Shown: in pieces, positions 44,781-54,981 of the stretch
How positions within the stretch are numbered: position 1 is the stretch's first letter
How the letters are laid out: every line of letters starts with the position of its first letter
Origin: Favolaschia claudopus
Taxonomy: Eukaryota > Basidiomycota > Agaricomycetes > Agaricales > Mycenaceae
Assembly: GCA_037176885.1 (NCBI GenBank)
Contig: JAWWNJ010000102.1
Span: forward strand, 868,001-932,000
Length of the DNA: 64,000 nt
Direction of reading: 5' to 3'
Made by a program: the position numbers and the translations under genes
Notes under the pieces: generated by a model
Database searches by the model: none
What the model saw: only the letters and a program-made list of their open reading frames with translations
What the model was told of the DNA's origin: nothing

Positions 44781-46989
44781 ATGGAATCACATTCGCTCGC
44801 TCAGACGACCTCGTACCCTCAAAATTCAGTGCAATGGATGGAGCACATCTTGTGCACAAGCTGCAAACTCACCCAACTACGGCCCTTCCAGCTCGAACTA
44901 GCAGTTGAAATAAACAAGAAAAACCACGTATTCTGTGTCATCGCGACCGGCATGGGTAAAACTGTGGTTCTCATGGCTGGAGCACTCATGGCCAATGCCC
45001 GAGGAGAGAAGGGTGTCGCGTTACTTATCGTGCCGACAAAGGTTCTGGTGGAACAGCAGGTGTGTTCCTGGACCACTATTATATTCCTACAAGGGCTAAA
45101 CACGCTTTTTCAGGCCGAAGTCGCGTCGCGTCGCGGTCTGCGCGCACTTCCAATCAATCAAGACACGGTTCGTGATGCACGTCTCGCTGGACGTGATCTC
45201 TTCAAGGAACTGGCCGAAGGCGACGATGTCCGTGTGGGGGTGATGACCCCGAAGATGCTCTTCGAATCGGAGATGACGGCGCTTCTCAAGAGCAGCACAT
45301 TTTCCAGCAAAGTCCGTTGGGTTTCCATCGATGAAGTGCAGCTCGTCCGACAGCCGGGAGTCTTTCAGGCCGGCTATAAATCACTCGTATACTTGCATAT
45401 TCGACTTCCGAGCTCTACACTGTATGCTCTAGTCACCGCGACAGCGCCGCCTGCCGAGGCCATCGCCATAGCAAAATCTTTGGGCCTTCATCCAGGCAAA
45501 TATAAAAATGCTCGTTATTCTATCGATCGCCCGAATATCAAGTACATTCCCCGCTTTTTTCAGCACGCGACCTCCAACGGACAGTTCCTGGATGTCAGCT
45601 TCGTCATCCCCATCGACATGGAGGCTGCGGCCGACATAATCCTTACCATCATCTTCGCTGACACCATTATTCGTGGAGACCAACTCATGACGTTCCTGGA
45701 CCCCCTCATCCCAGCGCACATTCCGGGTCGCGAGAACATCATCAAGATGTATAACTCAATCTGCACCTCCGGTTACCGAACACAGCTGAAGCAGGATTTT
45801 GAGTCCGGAAAAGTGCGAATCCTTATTGTAACCGACACGGCAACATACGGATTCGATGTTGCGGGAGTGCGCCGTGTCGTCGTGCTTGACCTCCCCAAAG
45901 ACTTTGGAAAACTTGAGCAGCAGTTGCGTCGCGCAGGGAGGGACGGCCAACCGGCAGAAGCAATCGCGTTTGCTCCCGAATGGGTTCGGGAGCCAGCCGA
46001 AGGCTCTGTTGACGAAACTGTGAAGGGGAAGACTGATGCTGCCCGTCGTGCAGAACTTCCTCCGTCTCTTCTGCGCTGGTTCAATCCCACGCCGCTCCTC
46101 TGCCCTCGGGGAGTCTCGTCGGAGCACAATAATGATGAATTTCAGCCTCGGGGACGTGAATGTTGTGCACCAATTCATGATCCTGACGGGAGCAAAGCCG
46201 ATTTGAATATGGTAGCTCGATGGGTGGAACACTTTCAAGCCAAAGTGGCTAGCGAAGCAGGACCACGGCTGCGCTCAAATGGGACCTATCCGGCACTTGA
46301 GACAGCAATGAAAGAATCCCTGGGTCAGTTACTTGATCGTTGGCGGCATCGGATTTGGGCAGACATTAGACCTTCCGATGACGACCCGTGCGAGTGCTTT
46401 TTGCCGAAGTATGTGATGGATGCAGTTGTAGAGAAGGCGCATGTCTGCACTTCGCTGGAGAATTTGCGTGTTCTTGCAGATGGCTTTGACTACCTGGATG
46501 AGTATGGCCCACAGCTCTTGGTGTATCTAACACACATCCTTGATGGATTCAAGCAAATCTTTGTAGATCGCATCCAAGATGCTAAGCTCAGCGATTCCGA
46601 ATCTGAATCCGAGTACCTCGAGGGATCGGCCTCCTTCAGCGTGGCGCTACTTCAAAACCACGCCACTATCCCGGTTCTCAAACATTATTGTCGGCTCCTC
46701 AATCTCGCAACTGGCGGTGTGAAGTCTGCACTTGTGGATCGGCTCTCCACGGCATTCATTGCGTACACTCTATTTCTTATTTTTATCCTGCATTACACTC
46801 AATCCTCCGATTTGCAGTACCGGACAACAATTTCCCACCAAGGCTGAAATTGCCGACGTGAAAAATAGTCTCATGCAAGTCGATGAGGCCCCGCTGTTAA
46901 ATGTAACCAATCGACCTACACCACCCTCTCCCCTGAAAAAACAAAAACGAAAGCGCGGTGTGGCCCGCGCTGATCTGAAAGAGAACTAA
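44781..46989 (+). CDS. RecQ-like ATP-dependent DNA helicase
   Basis: Starts at the ATG at 44781. An in-frame 54-nt intron (45060-45113) joins VLVEQQ to AEVASRRG, and a second (46763-46817) leads to a basic tail with PLKKQKRKRG, a likely nuclear localisation signal; unspliced, it would stop at 46847. Helicase motifs: Walker A ATGMGKT (about residue 57), SIDEVQLV (motif II with DEVQ for DEAH), TATAPP (motif III), RILIVTDTATYGFDVAGV (motif V) and EQQLRRAGRDGQPAEA (motif VI with both arginines). The family unwinds DNA 3'-5' using ATP. The C-terminal half has an acidic Ser stretch (SDSESESEYLEG) and a possible SAP-like piece (LATGGVKSALVDRL). No break was seen. It lies convergent to the DUF6589 gene inside the transposon and may serve its transposition. 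Confidence 0.8.
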
Positions 46990-47078
46990 TACTTTACTAA
47001 TCACTTTACATTCAATTTGTCTATATTACGAAGTCGCAAACCCAGTTATAAAATTGTCTACTTGACCAATCCCATCAG

Positions 47079-50000
47079 TCATCGTGACTGGACAAGCTGG
47101 TCAGACCATTCATAGAGGAAATTGCAAGCCAGTTCAAGGAGCTCATTTCCGTAATTGGTTGAACCGGCACCCCAAAATGAAAATCGCAGAAGCTAGTGTC
47201 GATAAGCGTAATGATACAAAGATTATCATATTATGACACCTGCCTTAATGACTTCAAAAACACGACCGATATCGCCCTCTGCAACGGCGGAACACAGTTC
47301 AAGATACCAAAATGTCATTCGCATGAAATTGCAGAGCGTGACCATTACTTGATCTCCAGCATCGAGAAAATTGCGCGCAGGTGCAGCGCTTACTTTTGCT
47401 CGGGCTCTTTTCTTTTTTCTAGGTGGAGCAGTCGACTGTTGAGGTGCCTCAGAAGCGATGCCTGCAAATTCAACAATCAATTAAATGATAACAAACTGTA
47501 TTCAGCCGTACCTTCATTATCCGACTCGTCAACCGTGCTGCTGCTATTCCATGCCGGACCATAGATATCTGGGCGATCCTTGTGTCCCAGTGCCACCTCG
47601 GCTGCTGCGTTGGTCATGTATCGTTTATAAACAGTGTCTGCCAGTTCCTCGAGTTTCTCGAACGAGCAGTCCTCGAAATGCCCCTGCGGGCTAAAATAGG
47701 GTTGGATAGCATCAAGCAATTTGATTTCGGGTTCGTTCGCAACACCAGTTGCCTCCTCGCATAGCAATCTGAGGATCCGGATGAACAAAGGTATAATACA
47801 ACTGTCCAAATTGACTTACCGTAAGGCATCTAGGACCACAGTTTCAAACCGATCCTCAAGGATGTGATGTGCGGGATAAAAATCGCATTTTTCAGGATTG
47901 AACTTCCCGCGATCAAGCAGCTGGCAGTCATAGTGCAGCCCAAAAATGCCAGTTCCGAGTTCGTGATGCCAATGAAGACGAAAAATACACTTTTGCCAGT
48001 TCCATTTGAGGTGCCACAGTTGAATGACAGGAAACGCCCATTCATATCGCTCGAAAGGATTATTTCCCTTTCGGCTGCACCAGCGTAACTTCCGAATACG
48101 ATCGATTGTGAGTTGATCGCCACAGATCATAATCCGCCATCGGTCGAGAGTTTCTGGAATTATAGACAGTTGACCAAGCAGATTTAACAGAACAGAGGCG
48201 ACACCCGCAGTGGAAGATTCATCGATGTTGGTGGGACGCGCTGCATGTATCTCAGACTTGCGTAACTGGAGAACATGCTTTCGATATTTTGACAAAAACA
48301 AATTTTCCACCGCAGATCGGTGGGAGTGTAGAGCTGGGATGTACTTGAGCCAGATTCGAAGGACTGTGCCTTTTCCGATCCCCCGAATGTGCACCCAATC
48401 GATGTCATCATACAATTGTTTCACCGTCAGGTTTTTCCGCTTCTTCTCTTGAAAAGCCTTCCGCAAAGGCTCTGAGAGAAATGCGCCAGCGCGAACACCA
48501 ACCAGACGAATTACAGTTGCAGCTGTACCACTTTTAACCTCATCTTGATGGCCCAAAGTGGGCCGCCATGCTCGTTTCATTTTATTGACATTGTCAAAGA
48601 GGAGGAGAAACAGGGGGCCTGCATTTGGATTAAATGCCCCCAGCAGACGCAGTTGGGAAGCTGAATCCGCAGCAAGGACATGAAGTTGGGCCAGGATCAT
48701 GGAATACGAGACCGAGAGACCCAGCCGACATAACAAAGCGATGATGTCGCGGTGGGCGTTGCACGTGAAGAGGAAGATACCGACAACGATGGGAAGAAAG
48801 ATTGCAAAGCGGTTTCGGAAAACCAACAGTGCGAGAATGAACACTGTGACTGCCTATGAACGAATATTAATATTCCAATCATCGTAATTTGAATAACAAA
48901 AACATAGCACCTGCCAAGGATCCCGTCTTCCAAGAAACTCGGGAAAGATTTCAGATTGATCATTCTGTTCATTTTCTTCGCTATCTGAGTCGTTCTCGCC
49001 ATCCGATTCCTTTTCAGAGCTACTAATTGACTCGGGACTCGGCCTCGAGGGCGAACCTTGATCAGAAGAGCCTTCCGACTCGTCCGAGCTGGGTGCAAAT
49101 GGGAGGGGGTCAGGTGGCCCTGCAGAATCGAGATTCGAATCCTCTGGTCGATCTGGGTTTGCAATAAGCCCTGCGGTGGCTTCGAGGTTGGCTCGTGCAT
49201 TGCGATTGACGGCGATTGTTGTAAAGAGGGTGAAGATGGCGGGCGCGTGAAAAGAAACAGTTTCTTGTGTGCGCAACATGTCCAAGAGCAATAGCATGTC
49301 CCAAGTAAGCGGGGCATCCTTCTTTCGACGCAGAAATCCATGAGTAGGAAGGAGAAGCTCCCGAGTTTCTATTTCAAAACGCCTGATCATGCCCAATTGA
49401 TCATGGCATTACGGGTCGTATTCTCGGCAGGAGATGGGATAAGAGCTTCGAGTCGAACAGATGGAGGTAGTGCATAACGGGGAACCTCAAAGTTGGGTTC
49501 CACGGGCACACCGTCAATGTAATCCTGGGATTTCCGATGCTCAAAAATGAGCTTGATGATGGCAATGGGATGGTTTTGAAGTCGCTTCTCCTTCGCTCGA
49601 AGAAACGATGCTATAGTGTGATAAACTGTCGGATGCTTGTTGAAGTCATTGCGGAATAATTCCGCTAGAAATTCCCCGAGAGTCGAGAAGCCGGCTCTTT
49701 TGATTGCTCGCAGCACCACTAGAACTCGATCCTCCACAGAAACCTCAATCCCCGGGGGCCATTTGAATTGTGTACGTTGGCGTCCTCCTAGAGCTGTGTC
49801 TGGAATGATCCCGTTGAACAGATCATGCGCAAAAGCCTCTGCCATTTGTTTCCTAAGGCTTTCAATCGGTGTGACAAGCGCAACGGAATTCGGTTCCGAT
49901 TCGACGTCGGGTTCGGTGGATTGATCTCCAGACTCGGTGGATTGAGCTCCCAGTTCAGCAGAATGATGATATAGAGGTGTATAATGAACAGGGTGAAACC

Positions 50001-50295
50001 CATACAGAGGACTCTGGAAGGAAGAAGTAGCAGCATATGTAATCAGAGATGGCTGGTATAGCTGAGGTGTTGGGCCAGAGAATGAACTTGTATGGCCAGC
50101 ATAGTCGGCGGGGACCCGGGAAGGTGTCTCGGGTGTGTGTAGTAGCTGGAATTCGTGTATGTAGTGCATGTACGACTCGGGAGAGGTTGTAGCTGATTCA
50201 TCTCGATCCCGGCCTTCACTCGCATTATTGACTCGGAATTGGTGCTGTATAGGCGAAGAGGTGTCAAAATTGATAATCGACTCCTCCCCGGACAT
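47079..50295 (-). pseudogene. DUF6589 protein, candidate transposase, decayed
   Basis: Exon 1 (ATG at 50295) is Ser/Pro-rich, then VEDRVLVVLRAIKRAGF and PVEPNFEVPRYALPP. The frame stops after NTTRNAMINWA (49387) while family-like sequence continues one frame over (IRRFEIETRELLLP...), so a one-base frameshift lies near 49393. Introns at about 48845-48909 (joins DPWQ to AVTVFILAL), 47766-47818 and near 47470-47515 keep the frame, as does 47193-47239. The core has LFLLLFDNVNKMKRAW, VKSGTAATVIRLVGV, DIDWVHIRGIGKGTVLRIW and MICGDQLTIDRIRKL; acidic positions in FDN and GDQ could be catalytic. It ends SFWGAGSTNYGNELLE...SDQLVQSR, short of the family's C-terminal part (from memory). Family recognised without a search. 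Confidence 0.65.
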
Positions 50296-50459
50296 GGTAG
50301 CAAGAGAAAACGCGGAAGAACGCGAGGTAGTTGTAAAGTGAGCGCGTCTCGGACGTACTTCCTTTTTGAGTGGATTCTTCCAAAACGGGCAGCCGTCATC
50401 ACGCCGACCTGTTCATCATTGATGGATGTCGCTCCTCAGCGTGACCCCTCGACAAATCC

Positions 50460-50511
50460 AAGACTTTATATACGTTTGAACGACTATCTTCAAAAGAGTA
50501 TATAAAGTCTT
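50460..50511. repeat. Subterminal palindrome of the transposon's right end
   Basis: AAGACTTTATATAC (50460-50473) and GTATATAAAGTCTT (50498-50511) are exact inverted repeats around a 24-base loop containing CGACTATC. The corresponding motifs occur in the same order at the left end of the 11240-11802 element. Confidence 0.8.
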
Positions 50512-50532
50512 GTTACGAGACTAGTGCGTTTA

Positions 50533-51453
50533 CAGATTTGCTGGGGTCACAACCGTTTGGGAGGCTACTGGGATGGACGCCGCCGGTGCCCGCGACGCCA
50601 TGTCTGCTCTCATTGCGGGAGCTCCCACCACACTGCACCCTTCTGCGCCCGTCGGACCTCGAAACCCCCGGAAGTAGCTCGGCCAACTCCGTCGCAGGAA
50701 AATCCCCCTGACGGCGCGTTATCAAAGCCGGGTGAGCTGTCTGTCTCGAGGTTCTGCCAGTTACCATGACCTCGAGCAATTGTGCGGCCATCTGGTGTTT
50801 GCCCAGTCCGTTATACCTGTCCGTCGCTTCTTCACTCGCCGCATCCGCGACTTCATGCGTACCCTTGCCCTCCTCCCTCGCCATCTCCGACGTCGCCTCC
50901 CCTCCCCCGCCAAGCTCGATGTTGTGTGGTGGAACACGTTTCTGCCCACCTTCAATGGCATCTTTGAGATTCAACCTCCTCGAATCAGCTTCGAGGTCTT
51001 CACTGATGCTAGTGGGAAACTCGGTATTGGTGGCCATTGGAAAAGCAGTGACATCTTCTTCACTGAGCCGGTGCCAGCCAGGTACCGCCGACATCCAATT
51101 CACTGGAAGGAGATGTATGCGGTCCTTCGAGCTGCGGAGATCTGGGGTCACTGTTGGTCAGGTTTTGAGATTGTCTTCCGCATTGATAATGAAGCTATCT
51201 CCACCTGCCTGCAGTCTGGCTCCATTGATCACCCTCCCACTCAGGCCCTGTTCCGCTGCCCTTCTGGCGGTACGCCACAACTTCGCCTTCCGCTTCCTCT
51301 GGATCCCAACCGACGAGAACTCGGTCGCTGATGCTCTCTCGCGCTTCAAGTGGCTTTCCCTCAGCCAGTCGCATCCCCACTGGCCCCTCCCAAAATCTGG
51401 AACGCGACCTGCTCATGTTGCCATAGCTGTCCCGTCAATTGTTGTTGACATCT
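50533..51453 (+). pseudogene. DIRS copy 2: ORF1 zinc cluster and RT/RNase H remnant
   Basis: LQICWGHNRLGG...RCPRRHVCSHCGSSHH is the ORF1 Cys/His cluster. About 100 bp later the frame enters YHDLEQLCGHLVFAQSVIPV, the end of the RT domain, then FEVFTDASGKLGIGGHW, HWKEMYAVLRAAEIW and FRIDNEAISTCLQSGSID of RNase H. The catalytic RT core and everything between ORF1 and RT are deleted. A frameshift near 51265 interrupts RNase H before the expected DENSVADALSRF in another frame. No recombinase follows. Confidence 0.82.
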
Positions 51454-51720
51454 AGCCTCTTCCCTCCCCTCCTCCTGCTCCCTTCCCTTCCCCTCCCTGC
51501 TCCTGCTCCCTTCCCTTCCCCTCCCCACCCTCCCCTGCTCCCTCTTTCTGCCTTCCTCCCTCCCTTGTTTGTGGAGCCTGTGGCGCTTCACCCTGTTCTC
51601 GCCCGCCTGTGGCTGCTTCATGGTGAGCTGTTGGTTGTGGGCTGCCTTGGCTCTCCCGTCTGTCTGGCGGAGCGCAGCGAGCTCCGGTTTTCGGAGTTCA
51701 AGCCCAATAAATAAATGGCT

Positions 51721-52347
51721 TGGCTTACAAATCCCTCTCTGTCATGAACTACAGTTGTGGACATACAAAACTGACAAGAAAATTTTTCCCACCCAATTTT
51801 TTTTGAAAAGTGCACCAATCGATAGATCTCGTTGAACGCTCTCTATCCATATATAAATCACTCAAAACTATCGAGCGGTTGGGCCGCAAATAGCCGAACA
51901 AGTTACGTGACACTCAAAATTTTGGCTGCCGTCATAATTTCATGATAAATTGATGAAAAAATATATAATAGACGCAGATTGGCTGGGAGAATATGATTCT
52001 GAATAAAAGAAAGGATTCTATCGAGCCGTTGTGGAGATATAAAATGTTTTTGACTATTACATCACCTGTCAAACAGCTACAGTCTTTCACCGGTCACTGA
52101 GACAAACATTTTCAGATCCCAATTTGAAGTCTACCTCTTACCTAAACAGCCACATAAAGTAGACAGATATGTGTACATACATTGTATATATGTTGTCCCG
52201 GACTCTCAGAATTTTATCCAGCATATTGCGAGAGCTCTTCACTGAACGACTCGAAATGCCCGATTCCCGTATCAATGAGACAGTCACAAAAGTTTTGATG
52301 GCCGGCGTATCACGCTGTGACATCACGCAACACGTCTTGTCACCTCC
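51721..52347. other. Non-coding stretch with a Tc1-like end
   Basis: TACAGTTGTGGACATACAAAACTG at 51751 matches 63043 over about 28 bp, and its TA start suits a Tc1/mariner terminus. The opposite end was not found. The rest is AT-rich. Confidence 0.5.
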
Positions 52348-52720
52348 ATGTCCTCGACGCGCCAGGCCAGTCCACACCGCAAAATCAAGGCTGAAGAGGA
52401 TGGGGACAAAGAGAACAGAGTTCACACACCTCATTCTGCCCATCAATCCTCCCGGAAACGTGTTCGTATGGACTCGGCGGCCAGTGGTGGGACATCAACG
52501 CGCTCTAGTGTGGACGAGGGGATGCCAGGTGTGTGGTTATCTTTTTCAGGGCGGCATATTCATCTAATTCAACTCATTGACAGCCTCTTCAAATATCAAT
52601 GAAGCCTCCACGCCATTGACACACACAGTCGGCGACTTCAAACGCCTTCAACAACTCCTTGTGGACTCCATAGTCTTTCGGGAACACCTCAATGACGAGA
52701 ATCAACGTCTTCTCGCCTAG
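52348..52720 (+). CDS. Small basic/acidic protein of unknown function
   Basis: Two exons, 52348-52528 and 52584-52720, split by a 55-nt intron (GTGTGT...GACAG, phase 1), give 105 residues. The N-terminal half is Ser/Lys/Arg-rich (RQASPHRKIKAEEDGDKEN, SSRKRVRMDS), possibly nuclear. The C-terminal half, TVGDFKRLQQLLVDSIVF then REHLNDENQRLLA, is predicted helical. The stop lies 13 bp from the stop of the minus-strand gene at 52734. I do not recognise the family. The correct splice frame and clean exons make it more than a chance frame. It could be a small component of an element or a host gene. Confidence 0.45.
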
Positions 52721-52733
52721 ACGTGCACGAAGG

Positions 52734-54243
52734 CTAAGCCAACTCCTTCGATTGGGTCGACCTTTCAGCACGCCCTGTAGGAGCTGGCTTTGTCGACGCA
52801 ATGGATTGGTTAACTGGCGAGCTTGGGGAGGGAGGGAGAATTGGCAAGGAAGCGGGAACGGTAACCGTAGCAGATGATGATGGTGACGTGGCGGCGACGG
52901 CGGCGGGAACTTTCGACGTGGTAGTGGCAGCCTGGGCAGTCTGACACACCTTGGGTGAGTCACGGCCTGACGGTGCGTCCTTGAATGCGGCATCTACTGC
53001 CCGCCTCTCCGCGGCCACAACGTCGTCCACACCCATAGCGTCGGCAGGCGAGTCTTCGGCGTTGGGGAACATGACGTCGTCCCAGTGCTTGAGGAGTTCC
53101 ACCGCCCACGGCTTGTTCTCGTTGAGTCCTTGACGAATGCGCTCGATGTAGTCAAGATAGCGCTGGGCGTAGTAGATGCCGGTCTGGTCGCCGCGCTCCA
53201 GGAACTTGGTGTCTGCCGAGTACAGCCAGATGGCCTGAGCGGGTATGGGATCGGTACGGCGTGGAGAGAAATAGCGGCGAGGATGAAATAAGGATGGTCG
53301 GTGAAGAGACCGGGATGCACGCGTATATCTGTGATACAATTTTAATTGAATAGAAAAGGAAGAGAAGTCGGACTTGCCTTGAGCAAAAGAGGGTTGCGGA
53401 AGATGCGACGTCGACCTCCCCGTGGAACTCGTCGTACAGAATGGCGGCGGTGAAGGCCGAATAGTGGGCGCCATGGGTGTCGGTAGCCTGTACGTACCCG
53501 ATACGGTCCTTGAAGGCTTGGAAGCGGCGGTTGCTGGACACGAAATCGGCCAGCTCATTGGCCTCGGCGAGGTGACGGAGGCTGGCTTTCCGCAACCGGC
53601 TAGATTCCGAGGAGCGTTAGCCACCCATACCGTCCATATACTAAACGAGATATCAGGCTATACATTATCAAGAAGAAAGCACACTCACCGCGCCAATGAT
53701 CCAATCCTCCGTGCGGATAGATCGCGCCTCCTTCGGAGAAATTCGATCGATGTCGTGGATTCGGGCTTGGATCCGATTCTCGTTGGAGTCAAACTCGGTG
53801 GAGAGATCGAACTCCTCGTCCACCTCGCCAGTCAGGACGGCTTCCTCATCGACGAAGTACAAGCCATCGTCGACGGTGAAGCGACGGCCTGCTTTGCGTA
53901 CACGCTCTTCAAGCGTATTGGGGTTGTCGACCGCCTCGTCGGCGTCGTGGGCACGATGGAAGCGGCGGCGGCGTTTTCGGGAGGTAGCAGGGAGGACCTT
54001 GTTGGATAGCTGCGCGATTTCGGTGTTCTGTTCGGTGAAGGCGTCCTCGGCGGTGTTGAGGAGAACTTCCTTGACCTGTGGGAATAGAGATTAGAGAAGT
54101 AGTTTAGAGGTGTGCACAGCGACGCACCCCGCGAATAGCACGATCGCTTTTGCTGGGCGATATCTCTTGCAGCAGATTGAAAATGTCGGCCAGAGGTGCA
54201 TTGCGAGAGCGCACTGGGGTGGTCGGTGGGCTGTCACCCAACC
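52734..54243 (-). pseudogene. Decayed paralog A of an unnamed Agaricomycete family
   Basis: The first recognisable exon (to 54128) has PPTTPVRSRNAPLADIF and LLQEISPSKSDRAIRG but no in-frame ATG. Introns at 54076-54127 and 53641-53688 are regular. Exon 2 has RAHDADEAVDNPNTLEERV and EFDLSTEFDSNENRIQARI. Exon 3 meets an in-frame TAA at 53617-53619 (YMDGMGG, stop), where the paralog at 54982-56750 has a glutamine codon, and loses one base near 53415. Then come IWLYSADTKFLERGDQTG and PWAVELLKHWDDVMFPNAED and a Ser/Pro/Ala-rich tail. A GC-AG intron is likely near 53330-53380. Function unknown. Confidence 0.6.
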
Positions 54244-54723
54244 AGTCGTTGCTATGATGTCATCGGCTAGACTGCGCAGTAGAGGACATGTCGTCTTAGT
54301 CGTCGCCAGAGAATACTGAAGCGAGAGGGGGGAAACCGCTGCGACGCTGTCGCAGATGGGGGCAGAGAGCAAGAGGCAGTGTGACATTGTGGCATCGTGA
54401 CAAATTGCGTCTTTAACGCGGGGTACCCACCGGCAAAAGCCGGGTCAGAAAAAAAAATGTGCCAAAAATACGTAGGTTGTGTATGCCGGTTCCCTTGGGC
54501 CAATAGCGAGTTTGGGATGCAGCCATTGGATGGCTAATGGGAAATTCCGGCGCATCGACCAAGGCTAGCCTCATTCTATGGTGCGCATCGCGTAAACACC
54601 ACCAAATAGGTCCCATCACTGATGCCATCATTGATTTCTCAAATCGCCCAAGAACAAAAAACCAAATTTTATATTGCACTTTACGCATTGAATTCTGATG
54701 TACTTAAGACATATCCAGAGCGC
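54244..54723. other. Non-coding stretch with dispersed repeats
   Basis: Holds a broken Helitron-like terminus at 54471-54494 (CGTAGGTTGTGTATGCCGG) and the block 54560-54620 related to 31990-32065. Confidence 0.5.
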
Positions 54724-54945
54724 TGTCGGAAAAATCCTAAACTGCTCATATCGGCTGAGAAGCCGATATAAGCCGATATAAGCCCATAATCCATAAGGGG
54801 ATCATATCGCATAGGTGTAAACCGTATAATCCCATATAATCCCGTATAATCAGCCCGGGAGCTTATACCTATGTAAGCCATTATGCCGCGTTAAGTGGTA
54901 TTATGGCACATTAAGAGTAATTGACGGCAAAAACATGAGAAAACA
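54724..54945. repeat. Single left terminus of the TGTCGGAAAAAT family
   Basis: TGTCGGAAAAATCCTAAACTG is the exact inverted form of 25361-25379 and is akin to the ends at 36800/38155. Short words GCCGATATAA and ATAATCCC(G/A)TATAATC repeat inside it (54765-54850), like subterminal binding sites. No right end was found nearby. Confidence 0.6.
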
Positions 54946-54981
54946 ATGATATTCTGGCTACAAATAATACATGGACTTTGC

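Larger units (their letters stand above)
44246..50523. mobile_element. RecQ-helicase plus DUF6589 transposon (TAGTC ends, 9-bp TSD)
   Basis: GTGCGTTTA occurs at 44237-44245 and again at 50524-50532. The element starts TAGTCATGG and ends ACGAGACTA. Inverted similarity of about 75% extends over roughly 110 bp inside each end (44250-44365 against 50338-50458; shared blocks CTGAGGAGCGACA, ATCAATGAT, GTGATGACGGCT and AGGAAGTAC). Two convergent genes fill it: a RecQ-like helicase on the plus strand and a DUF6589 protein on the minus strand, with 89 bp between their stops. The layout, ends and duplication are those of a DNA transposon; which protein cuts DNA is inferred. Confidence 0.8.
43845..51720 (+). 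mobile_element. DIRS/Ngaro-like element, copy 2, internally deleted and split
   Basis: The left end at 43845 (TCTGGCAAGACTACCGGGATTGG...) resembles the sequence after B1 of copy 1 (36636), so it is the A1-type end. Coding resumes at 50533 with the Cys/His cluster of ORF1, jumps directly to the end of RT and RNase H, and has no recombinase. The right end near 51640 (GGGCTGCCTTGGCTCTCCC) resembles B1. The 6.28-kb element at 44246-50523 is inserted between A1 and ORF1, with 9-bp duplications. Confidence 0.7.

Noticed and set aside
51439..51835. Pro/Leu-rich frames after DIRS RNase H in copy 2
   Set aside because: CT-rich low-complexity sequence; no recombinase motif.
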